Shown here: positions 1-5,192 of the stretch, in pieces
How positions within the stretch are numbered: the stretch's first letter is position 1
Layout: every line of letters begins with the position of its first letter
DNA from: Gammaproteobacteria bacterium
GTDB lineage: Bacteria > Pseudomonadota > Gammaproteobacteria > Magnimaribacterales > Magnimaribacteraceae
Assembly: GCA_012965075.1 (NCBI GenBank)
Contig: DTSY01000155.1
Span: 1 to 5,192 of the forward strand
Length of the DNA: 5,192 nt
Direction: 5' to 3'
Translations under genes and position numbers: made by a program
Notes under the pieces: generated by a model
Told to the model about the DNA's origin: nothing
The model's input: only the letters and a program-made list of their open reading frames with translations
Database searches by the model: none

Positions 1-2
1 GT

Positions 3-1031
3 CTAGAGTGAAGCACCCATTGACCAGTCTCTGTGATTATCAATTCTCTTCGCCCGGGCTTCATTTCCGGCGGACAACATATCATGTGGAAAGCCAGGTG
101 AAATTGCACTCACGGTATCCAATCGTTGCATCTGATCTTCGTCAAGGCTCACTGTAAGGCATCCTAGGTTTTCTTCTAACTGCTCGACGGTTCTTGCACC
201 TAACAGCGGAATGATATTTGCGGGTCCGTTTCTGAGCCAGGCAATCGCCACCTGAGTTGCCTTTGCGCCAATGTCCTCAGCGATGGCCATGACTTCAGCC
301 GTAATTTTCAAGGCACGTTTATCGATGGAACCACGCATTTTGGCCCTACCTTCCGTTGCTGCATCTTTATTGTATTTTCCGGACAAGATGCCGGAGCCAA
401 CGATGCCCCAGGGCGTCACTGCGATGTCCAGAGCGCGAGACATTGGCAGCAGTTCTCTTTCGACAGATCTGTCGATAAGGCTATAGCGAATTTGCAATCC
501 GACAAATTGAGACCAGCCCTTCAATTCAGCAATTGTGTTTGCTCTGGATACAACCCATGCCGGCGTATCAGAAATACCAACATAGAGCACCTTGCCCTGG
601 GAGACGAGATCATCAAGGCCTCGCATTAATTCCTCAGTAGGTGTTGTTGGGTCCCAGAAATGAGCCCAATATAAATCGATGTAATCTGTTTTTAGGCGCT
701 TCAAGCTGGCGTGGACTGAATCCATCATATTCTTTCGCGAATTGCCGGAAGCATTAACATCGCGGCCACGCATAGCACCCGTAAACTTGGTTGCAAGTAC
801 GATCCTCTCCCGATCTGCCTGCATAAATTCACCCAAAAATGTTTCACTTGTTCCACCGTTATAAACATTTGCTGTATCGATAAAGTTTCCGCCTTCTTCT
901 CGAAAAGCCTCATAAACCTTACGACTTTCATCCTTATCAACACCAAACCCCATTTCAGTTCCAAAGGTCATCGCGCCCAAGGCGAGTTCGGAAACCTTTA
1001 ATCCACTTTTACCCAACAGTTTATATTTCAT
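3..1031 (-). CDS. Aldo/keto reductase, NADP(H)-dependent oxidoreductase
   Basis: This is a complete 342-residue member of the aldo/keto reductase superfamily, cytosolic TIM-barrel enzymes that interconvert carbonyls and alcohols with NADPH. The opening MKYKLLGKSGLKVSELALGAMTFG is typical of the family. The catalytic tetrad is intact: Asp52 and Tyr57 (IDTANVY), Lys82 (LATKFT) and His124 (YWAHFWDP). GKVLYVGISD (146-155) and IPLLGARTVEQLEENL (274-289) are the usual strand and cofactor-binding blocks. At 207-216 it reads PWGIVGSGIL where many relatives have a WSPLGGG-type loop, a variation that may affect cofactor or substrate fit. The ATG is well supported by a GAGAGG Shine-Dalgarno five bases upstream. 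Its stop lies at the left edge, so any downstream gene is out of view. G+C is visibly higher than in the rest of the window (about 29 and 32 of 60 bases in two sampled lines), which suggests separate origin. The substrate cannot be told; the family call is very safe. Confidence 0.95.
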   Translation of the reverse strand: MKYKLLGKSGLKVSELALGAMTFGTEMGFGVDKDESRKVYEAFREEGGNFIDTANVYNGGTSETFLGEFMQADRERIVLATKFTGAMRGRDVNASGNSRKNMMDSVHASLKRLKTDYIDLYWAHFWDPTTPTEELMRGLDDLVSQGKVLYVGISDTPAWVVSRANTIAELKGWSQFVGLQIRYSLIDRSVERELLPMSRALDIAVTPWGIVGSGILSGKYNKDAATEGRAKMRGSIDKRALKITAEVMAIAEDIGAKATQVAIAWLRNGPANIIPLLGARTVEQLEENLGCLTVSLDEDQMQRLDTVSAISPGFPHDMLSAGNEARAKRIDNHRDWSMGASL

Positions 1032-1035
1032 ACGT

Positions 1036-1042
1036 ACCTCTC
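1036..1042 (-). promoter_or_regulatory. Shine-Dalgarno of the aldo/keto reductase
   Basis: On the minus strand AGAGAGG sits a few bases before the ATG at 1031-1029. It fixes the start of the reductase. None of the other four starts visible in this window has a comparable purine-rich site. Confidence 0.7.
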
Positions 1043-1227
1043 TATGTAACTAATATCAATCAATCTACCTTTCTATCATTAATCAAAACTCTCCCCATGA
1101 ATCTTAATGTATAACTTCCTCTTCGGTCTAGTTTGCTTCTGTCTGCCATGATAGCCATTCCAGGTATCTTGATCTGCAATACCAAACCTCATTAATTAAT
1201 TTTTTGTCTGAAGCTAAGGCTTCCCAT

Positions 1228-1253
1228 AAAAAAACAGAGCCTAAGCTCTGTTT
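1228..1253 (-). terminator. Rho-independent terminator for leftward transcription
   Basis: A perfect 9-bp inverted repeat, AAACAGAGC (1232-1240) and GCTCTGTTT (1245-1253), encloses a four-base loop. Read on the minus strand the stem ends in a run of seven T (1234-1228), the classical intrinsic terminator form; read on the plus strand the stem is followed only by TTTAG, so the minus direction is favoured. It lies about 250 bases past the stop of the crotonase gene, so it either ends a long 3' UTR of the three-gene unit or belongs to a separate small transcript between 1254 and 1440. It also insulates the aldo/keto reductase from upstream read-through. Confidence 0.8.
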
Positions 1254-1504
1254 AGTTCGAGTTCGAAAGTGTCTAAACTTGAGATTCTTGTTTAGCTCCT
1301 CGATAAATTTCTCTTTTTATCTTGGTGGTCTAAAAGTCTTTTTTGCTAGCTTTAACTTTTAGTGCTTTCGCCTTTCGTTCTCTAACCAATTTTTCTCTCC
1401 TTTCCTCGTCTCGAGTTGTTTCCAGGTCGGTTAAATTGGTCTAGTGATATTACTACGATAGAAAAAAATTACAACCCATTTTTTTAATTTTTTTTAACTG
1501 ATTT

Positions 1505-2305
1505 TTACCTAAAATTTGGCTTACGTTTTTCTAGAAAAGCGCTAACGGCTTCTGCGTGTTCTTCTCTCTCCCAGCACTCTTGTAAAAGTTTAGTTTCCAA
1601 CTCTTCTGCTCCTTTAATATCTGTTGTTACTGCATTTGCGGTTAATAATTCTTTGATCATTCTGAGCTGAGCATCTGGATTCTCTGACATTTGGTTTGCT
1701 GTTTCAAAAGCCTTGTTTATTAATTGGTGGTCTTCAACAACGTATTCAGCTAGTCCGTACTGATGGGCTTCCTTGCCAGAGTACAGGCTACCAGAAAGCA
1801 TCATTTCACTTGCCCTTCCCCAACCAACTTTGCTCACTAAAAAGTGAGTAGACGCTAGTTCTGGAACAATGCCCATTTTTATAAAGACAAAACCGAATTT
1901 AGCAGTTTCAGCAGTGATAATCATATCAAATGGCAAGATCATGGTTACACCTATACCAACTGCAGGACCGTTAACAGCGGCAATGATTGGTTTTGATTTT
2001 CTTACTAGGCTTAACCAGTCCACTCCGGCTGGCATTCCGCCTGAACCTCCTGCGGTGTCATTGCCAGGGTCTTCGCCATCAAGCCTAGTTTGGAAGGTCT
2101 CATCTATATCTGCTCCAGCACAGAAACCTCGACCAGCACCTGTCATGATAATCGCGCCCACTGATTTATCTTGATTGGCTTTTTCAATTGCATCTGCTTG
2201 CTCCTCACACATCCTGGGAGTCCACGCATTAAGCTTATCAGGTCTGTTTAGAGTTATTAATGCAACGCTGCCCTTAGTTTCATAAATAATTTCTTCATAG
2301 TTCAT
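1505..2305 (-). CDS. Crotonase-superfamily enoyl-CoA hydratase/isomerase
   Basis: This 266-residue protein has the normal length for a single-domain crotonase, a fold that binds acyl-CoA thioesters and stabilises an enolate in an oxyanion hole. Visible landmarks are ALITLNRPDKLNAW (15-28), the first oxyanion-hole block GRGFCAGADI (58-67), the second block AVNGPAVGIGVT (110-121) and the LVSKVGWGRASEMMLSG helix (156-172). A Gly-rich insertion lies at about 76-95. Aligned by eye to rat crotonase, its catalytic glutamates Glu144 and Glu164 correspond here to Thr121 and Phe141, so it is probably not a classical hydratase. Glu149 in GIVPELAST sits where delta3,delta2-enoyl-CoA isomerases of the yeast Eci1/ECI2 type carry their catalytic acid, so isomerase activity is more likely. 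It is the last gene of a leftward unit, starting four bases after the stop of the hydrolase gene; no Shine-Dalgarno is seen, so translational coupling is likely. Exact substrate unknown. Confidence 0.92.
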   Translation of the reverse strand: MNYEEIIYETKGSVALITLNRPDKLNAWTPRMCEEQADAIEKANQDKSVGAIIMTGAGRGFCAGADIDETFQTRLDGEDPGNDTAGGSGGMPAGVDWLSLVRKSKPIIAAVNGPAVGIGVTMILPFDMIITAETAKFGFVFIKMGIVPELASTHFLVSKVGWGRASEMMLSGSLYSGKEAHQYGLAEYVVEDHQLINKAFETANQMSENPDAQLRMIKELLTANAVTTDIKGAEELETKLLQECWEREEHAEAVSAFLEKRKPNFR

Positions 2306-2309
2306 AAAA

Positions 2310-2984
2310 TCAACCCATAATTTGGCGCCACGAATCGATATCAGAAACTCTTAGATAGACGTTCTGTTTCTTAGTTTCAGCCAGAGTGGCACTCTCCTCT
2401 TCACTGTAATGGTGTCCGGGATAGAGAATAGTGTCGTCAGGTAAAGAACAAAGATGTTGTAAGCTATGGTACATCTGTTCAGAGTCAGACCCTGGTAAAT
2501 CAACTCTTCCACACCCATTTATAAATAAAGTATCTCCTGATACCAGATTCTTATTCACGCTAAAGCATTGAGAGCCCGGAGTGTGTCCAGGAGTATGCAG
2601 AAACTCTATATCATTCTCACCAATTTGAAGGTGATCTCCGGAATCCACTAGCTGTAAGTCAGAATCAGAAACCCCGGTTACTTTCTTAACTCCCTCAGCT
2701 TCATATTTGTTGACATAAATTTTTACTGGCTCTATAGCCATTATTTCTGCTATCCCCGGAATTGATTGGCCCATCATTCCTCCGCCTATGTGATCTGGGT
2801 GATAATGGGTTACCAGAATAGAAGAAAGTTTTAAGTCCTCTTGTTTGAGGTGTTGTAACAAACGATCTATTTCCCAAGCTGGGTCAATTAAGGCCACTTC
2901 TCTAGTACTTTTAGAACCAATGATGTAAACAAAATTTTCCATAGGTCCTAGTTTTAATTGTTCTAAGTAAAGATCTTCAGACAT
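2310..2984 (-). CDS. Metallo-beta-lactamase-fold hydrolase, glyoxalase II/persulfide dioxygenase type
   Basis: A complete 224-residue cytosolic metallo-beta-lactamase-fold protein. The metal site is intact: THYHPDH (59-65) supplies His60, His62, Asp64 and His65, TPGHTPGS (131-138) supplies His134, SGDTLF (149-154) supplies Asp151 and PGHHY (189-193) supplies His191. FINGCGRVDLPGSD (154-167) is a signature shared by the YcbL-like hydroxyacylglutathione hydrolases and ETHE1/Blh-like persulfide dioxygenases. Known members split thioesters such as S-lactoylglutathione or oxidise glutathione persulfide. It is shorter than classical GloB and lacks most of that enzyme's C-terminal glutathione-binding domain, so a YcbL-like single-domain hydrolase is the best guess; the true substrate is open. 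It begins seven bases after the membrane-protein gene and ends four bases before the crotonase gene. No Shine-Dalgarno precedes its ATG. Confidence 0.92.
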   Translation of the reverse strand: MSEDLYLEQLKLGPMENFVYIIGSKSTREVALIDPAWEIDRLLQHLKQEDLKLSSILVTHYHPDHIGGGMMGQSIPGIAEIMAIEPVKIYVNKYEAEGVKKVTGVSDSDLQLVDSGDHLQIGENDIEFLHTPGHTPGSQCFSVNKNLVSGDTLFINGCGRVDLPGSDSEQMYHSLQHLCSLPDDTILYPGHHYSEEESATLAETKKQNVYLRVSDIDSWRQIMG

Positions 2985-2991
2985 ATAAATT

Positions 2992-3492
2992 TCAAATAAA
3001 TTTAGATTTACTTCTTTTAATTACTAAATGTCTAGTCAAAAAGAAAACAAGTGAGAATAACAATGTAGAAACTAAACTATTACCATAAAAAGGAAGAGCT
3101 AAAACGTAGCACTCCAAAAGACCATTTACATCTTTTGTGTAAGTTGCTGCCGTTAACCAGACACCAAAATTAGAAACGACATAGAAAATTGTGGGTGACG
3201 CTAAACTCAGACCCAAAAGTGTTTTTAGGTTAAGTTTGGAGATATTAAAGACCGTTAAGCCAATAATTAAAAAAGCCCCGTAAGTCCATAACATTAAACT
3301 ATGAAAACCGATGATTAAATCAGAAATAAAAAGGCACAGGATAGGTAGGCCAATGATTAAAGTCCTGTCTTTCAACATAAAAGGAAGAAAAACAGCACCT
3401 GCAATTAACGGAGTAAAATTAGGCGGATGAGGAATCAGCCTGCTTAACACTAGTAAGGCTATAAAGAATAAGAGACTCTTTAAAAGGTTCAT
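2992..3492 (-). CDS. DUF6580-like integral membrane protein
   Basis: A hydrophobic 166-residue protein with about five or six predicted membrane segments (roughly 4-20, 28-40, 44-62, 66-84, 95-115 and 130-155) and a basic tail, KRSKSKFI. The blocks PHPPNFTP (21-28), SDLIIGFH (57-64), SNFGVWLT (107-114), GLLECYVLALPF (124-135) and YGNSL are those I recall from the DUF6580 family, named as putative transport proteins; no substrate is established, though the fold has been likened to small-molecule uptake components. I chose the ATG at 3492 rather than the in-frame ATG at 3564: the longer form would add 24 residues unlike the family, would overlap the start of the divergent hydrolase gene, and would begin upstream of the candidate promoter at 3529-3557. 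It is the first gene of the leftward unit. No Shine-Dalgarno is apparent. Confidence 0.82.
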   Translation of the reverse strand: MNLLKSLLFFIALLVLSRLIPHPPNFTPLIAGAVFLPFMLKDRTLIIGLPILCLFISDLIIGFHSLMLWTYGAFLIIGLTVFNISKLNLKTLLGLSLASPTIFYVVSNFGVWLTAATYTKDVNGLLECYVLALPFYGNSLVSTLLFSLVFFLTRHLVIKRSKSKFI

Positions 3493-3533
3493 GGTTAAAT
3501 TAACAAGGTTTAATATCGTATTTATCTCATGAT
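3493..3533. promoter_or_regulatory. Divergent intergenic region
   Basis: Only 41 bases separate the starts of the leftward membrane-protein gene and the rightward hydrolase gene. The stretch is about four-fifths A+T and contains the interrupted palindrome GTTAA-A-TTAAC (3494-3504) and TCATGA (3527-3532). Short arms like these may be chance in such AT-rich DNA. Neither start has a Shine-Dalgarno sequence. I found no convincing plus-strand promoter; TAATAT at 3511-3516 could be a -10 box for the hydrolase but lacks a good -35 partner. Confidence 0.45.
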
Positions 3534-3557
3534 ATGTCGCTGCCAACAAGTTTACAA
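3529..3557 (-). promoter_or_regulatory. Candidate sigma70 promoter of the three-gene unit
   Basis: On the minus strand TTGTAA (3557-3552, four of six matches to the -35 consensus) is followed after exactly 17 bases by TATCAT (3534-3529, five of six matches to the -10 consensus). Transcription would begin near 3522, giving a leader of about 30 bases before the ATG at 3492. The -35 box lies inside the first codons of the divergent hydrolase gene. This is a match by eye, without scoring against background. Confidence 0.4.
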
Positions 3558-4502
3558 GAAGCACCTTTAACTGAAATAGAAAACTTTACTGCACCTAAAG
3601 GAGGTAAGGCTTTTTTCTTTACCACTTCGGATCAAGTAAGAATTCGTGTGGCTATATGGAACACTGAATCAACAGTAGGGACAATCATACTGCAATCTGG
3701 AAGAACTGAATTTATAGAAAAATACTTCGAAGTTATCCAAGAATTTATTGATAGAGGTTTTTGTATAGCTATGTTTGATTGGAGAGGACAGGGTCTTTCA
3801 GATCGATTAATCGATAATCCTTATTTGGGCCACATAGAAGATTTCTCTTTGTACGATAAAGAGTTTGAAGAGATTCTTGATAGTGTTTACCTCCCTTCTT
3901 GCCCAAGGCCTTGGGTGGGTATGGGCCACTCCATGGGAGGGTGTTTGATTGCTTCAAAAGCAGAAGCTCGACCCAAGATTTTTAATTTAATTATCCTATG
4001 TGCTCCTATGCTTTCATTAAAACTTCCTAAGCCTGTGGAAGTTTTAGGTTTAATGGTGGGTGAGATCTCTAAGCTGGGATTTAGAAGCTCGCCTTTTCCT
4101 CAACCGGAATGGAAGGAAAGAAAAGGTTGGCATGAAATACCGTTTGAAGAAAATGTGGTCACTTCAGATGAATTCAGGTTCAAAAGAGGTGGAGATCTGG
4201 TCAGAGCCAACGAAAATCTTGCCCTCGGCGGAATAACTGTGGCGTGGGCCCACGAATCAATTAAAAGAGTAAGAAGGTTTAACAAATCCGATTGGGGAGA
4301 GGATATTGGTTGCCCAACGCTTCTTTTGAACGCAACGAAGGATAAATTAGTTGACCCAAAAAGAAATGAGCTTATTTGTAAAACTATTCCACATATAACC
4401 ATAGCCCAGATAGAAGGGAATCATGAACTGCTGATGGAAAGGGATTCAATTAGATCTATAACCTGGAACCACATTGATAAGTTTCTGGATAAATATTTAT
4501 AG
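3534..4502 (+). CDS. Alpha/beta hydrolase, lysophospholipase/monoglyceride-lipase-like (PldB type)
   Basis: A complete 322-residue alpha/beta hydrolase of the serine-aminopeptidase/lysophospholipase group, which releases fatty acids from lysophospholipids or monoacylglycerols. The nucleophile elbow GHSMG (131-135) gives Ser133; Asp270 in NATKDKLVDP (266-275) and His297 in EGNHELL (294-300) complete the triad, by alignment with human monoglyceride lipase. ILQSGRTEFIEKY (52-64) is the oxyanion-hole strand as in E. coli PldB, with SGR in place of the usual HG pair, and FDWRGQGLSDR (81-91) is the strong family block. There is no signal peptide, so it acts in the cytosol or at the inner membrane face. 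The ATG at 3534 has no Shine-Dalgarno, but about 20 residues before the conserved core is normal for relatives. It diverges from the three-gene unit and ends six bases into the convergent gltX. The natural substrate is not settled by sequence. Confidence 0.9.
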   Translation: MSLPTSLQEAPLTEIENFTAPKGGKAFFFTTSDQVRIRVAIWNTESTVGTIILQSGRTEFIEKYFEVIQEFIDRGFCIAMFDWRGQGLSDRLIDNPYLGHIEDFSLYDKEFEEILDSVYLPSCPRPWVGMGHSMGGCLIASKAEARPKIFNLIILCAPMLSLKLPKPVEVLGLMVGEISKLGFRSSPFPQPEWKERKGWHEIPFEENVVTSDEFRFKRGGDLVRANENLALGGITVAWAHESIKRVRRFNKSDWGEDIGCPTLLLNATKDKLVDPKRNELICKTIPHITIAQIEGNHELLMERDSIRSITWNHIDKFLDKYL

Positions 4503-4511
4503 AAATTTATC
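4488..4511. terminator. Weak AT-rich inverted repeat over the two convergent stops
   Basis: GATAAAT (4488-4494) and ATTTATC (4505-4511) form a 7-bp stem across the overlapping stop codons of the hydrolase and gltX; inside it ATAAATATTTAT (4489-4500) is a perfect 12-bp palindrome giving an alternative fold. There is one G-C pair and no clear T run, so it would be a poor intrinsic terminator in either direction and may be chance. Confidence 0.2.
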
Positions 4512-5192
4512 TAGAACATCTCTCAATCTCTGTACAACTTTATCCTGGCCAAGAACCTCTGAGATTTTATCCACTGAAGGTGCATTCATTCGTCCAGTTA
4601 TGGCTAATCTTAAAGGCTTACCCACATCAGCCATTCCAACATCAAGTATTTTCATAGTCCTATTTATAGCTTCATGAATGTTTTCAGAAGTCCATGTATC
4701 CGTGGCTTGGAACTCTTGCGACAGTTTCTCTAAAATACTAATAGCTTTGTCGTTAAAGATTTTACTTAGTATGCCAGGGTCTATTTCTTCTAGGTCTTCA
4801 TAGAAATATTTTGCCTCTTGTTCAAAATCACTGAGTAAGGAACATCTTTCTCTAATTAATTTAATAACCTGAGTTGAATAGTCATCTTCCTGAAAATATT
4901 TTGAGTATGGAATTAATCTTGAAATTAGATCTTTTTCATTCAAGTTAGATAAGTACTCTTTGTTAAACCAATAATGCTTTTTAAGTGAAAAAGTGGCGGG
5001 TGCATTATTTATCTTTCCATCTTTAAATTTCTCAATTAATTCTATAAATTCAAAGATTTCTTGATCTCCATAAGACCAACCTAGCCTAGTTAGATAATTT
5101 AAAAGTGCTTCGGGTAAAACTCCTATTTCCTTATAGTCAAAAACACTAACGGCTCCTTGTCTTTTGGACATTCTCTTGCCGTCCTCACCTAA
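4497..5192 (-). CDS. gltX: Glutamyl-tRNA synthetase, C-terminal part (5' end outside window)
   Basis: The frame is open to the right edge, giving the last 231 residues of glutamyl-tRNA synthetase, which charges tRNA-Glu with glutamate in the cytosol. The visible part starts LGEDGKR and runs into RMSKRQGAVSV, the KMSKS-type loop that stabilises the adenylate (positions 7-11 of the fragment), then LLNYLTRLGWSYGDQEIF (30-47), and finishes with the anticodon-binding helical domain including GKPLRLAITGRMNAPSV (191-207). The Rossmann catalytic domain with the HIGH motif must lie beyond 5192. An internal ATG at 5171 is the Met of the KMSKS loop and not a start. A full-length enzyme would be around 460-490 residues, so about half is missing. 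The discriminating versus non-discriminating specificity cannot be judged here. The stop overlaps the stop of the convergent hydrolase gene by six bases. Composition is AT-rich (about 18 G+C in the 60 bases 5041-5100). Confidence 0.96.
   Translation of the reverse strand, partial: LGEDGKRMSKRQGAVSVFDYKEIGVLPEALLNYLTRLGWSYGDQEIFEFIELIEKFKDGKINNAPATFSLKKHYWFNKEYLSNLNEKDLISRLIPYSKYFQEDDYSTQVIKLIRERCSLLSDFEQEAKYFYEDLEEIDPGILSKIFNDKAISILEKLSQEFQATDTWTSENIHEAINRTMKILDVGMADVGKPLRLAITGRMNAPSVDKISEVLGQDKVVQRLRDVLDKFL

Larger units (their letters stand above)
1032..1504. other. 473-base intergenic region
   Basis: This gap separates the three-gene unit from the aldo/keto reductase. Seen directly: a minus-strand terminator at 1228-1253; a 5-bp hairpin GAAGC-TAAG-GCTTC at 1210-1223; a weak 6-bp inverted repeat CTAAAC/GTTTAG at 1273-1278 and 1290-1295; a tandem AGTTCG pair at 1254-1265; and A/T tracts at 1462-1500 that can form an A/T-only 8-bp stem (1462-1469 with 1478-1485). 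Minus-strand reading frames of 19 to 37 codons occur at 1330-1389, 1079-1192 and 1060-1158, only the first having a Shine-Dalgarno. The upstream part of the reductase (1032-1150) should contain its promoter, but I found no convincing -35/-10 pair. No tRNA or recognised RNA family was seen. Confidence 0.6.

Noticed and set aside
271..486. Plus-strand 71-codon frame inside the reductase
   Set aside because: It lies antisense within a gene with an intact catalytic tetrad and has no family features; a shadow frame.
1060..1158. 32-codon minus-strand frame ending just before the reductase
   Set aside because: The start has no usable ribosome binding site and the product has no recognisable motif; it competes with the frame at 1079-1192.
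1079..1192. 37-codon minus-strand ATG frame in the gap upstream of the reductase
   Set aside because: It has no Shine-Dalgarno, resembles no family I know, and overlaps a second unlikely frame at 1060-1158, so chance is the simplest explanation.
1462..1500. A/T-only hairpin and T tracts just past the crotonase stop as a terminator
   Set aside because: The 8-bp stem has no G-C pair, so it would be unstable; the real terminator is the one at 1228-1253.
1869..2174. Plus-strand 101-codon frame inside the crotonase gene
   Set aside because: Antisense shadow of conserved crotonase blocks; Pro/Ser-rich composition comes from the complement of the coding strand.
4100..4402. Minus-strand 100-codon frame inside the alpha/beta hydrolase gene
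   Set aside because: Antisense to the catalytic Asp and the end of the hydrolase core, with no independent support.
4474..4677. Plus-strand 67-codon frame across the hydrolase-gltX junction
   Set aside because: It overlaps the conserved C-terminal end of gltX on the other strand and has no ribosome binding site.

Overview
The window carries six protein genes from what looks like a low-GC gammaproteobacterium. The lineage guess rests mainly on the glutamyl-tRNA synthetase fragment at the right edge, whose RMSKRQGAVSV and GWSYGDQEIF blocks match the gammaproteobacterial style of GltX, and on the AT-rich composition of most of the window. Free-living marine gammaproteobacteria would fit, but that is an inference. 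No tRNA, rRNA, CRISPR array, insertion sequence or prophage gene was seen.

Layout from left to right: (1) 3-1031, minus strand, a complete aldo/keto reductase that is clearly richer in G+C than the rest and is the only gene with a good Shine-Dalgarno sequence. (2) 1032-1504, a 473-base gap holding a strong rho-independent terminator for leftward transcription (1228-1253), a second small hairpin (1210-1223), A/T tracts and a possible tiny ORF with a good Shine-Dalgarno but a TTG start. (3) 1505-3492, a tight leftward three-gene unit transcribed in the order DUF6580-like membrane protein, metallo-beta-lactamase-fold hydrolase, crotonase-superfamily enoyl-CoA hydratase/isomerase, with gaps of only 7 and 4 bases. 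A plausible sigma70 promoter (3529-3557) drives it. (4) 3534-4502, plus strand, a PldB/monoglyceride-lipase-like alpha/beta hydrolase, divergent from the three-gene unit. (5) 4497-5192, minus strand, the C-terminal part of gltX, cut by the window edge; its stop overlaps the stop of the hydrolase by six bases.

How the genes may work together: the crotonase, the hydrolase of the glyoxalase II/persulfide dioxygenase type and the lysophospholipase-like enzyme suggest lipid and thioester metabolism, but nothing in the sequence proves a common pathway. The gene set is mostly ordinary housekeeping and accessory metabolism. I did not find a convincing undescribed system. The points most worth a second look are the crotonase that lacks both classical catalytic glutamates, the compositional break at the aldo/keto reductase, and the structured gap between 1228 and 1440.
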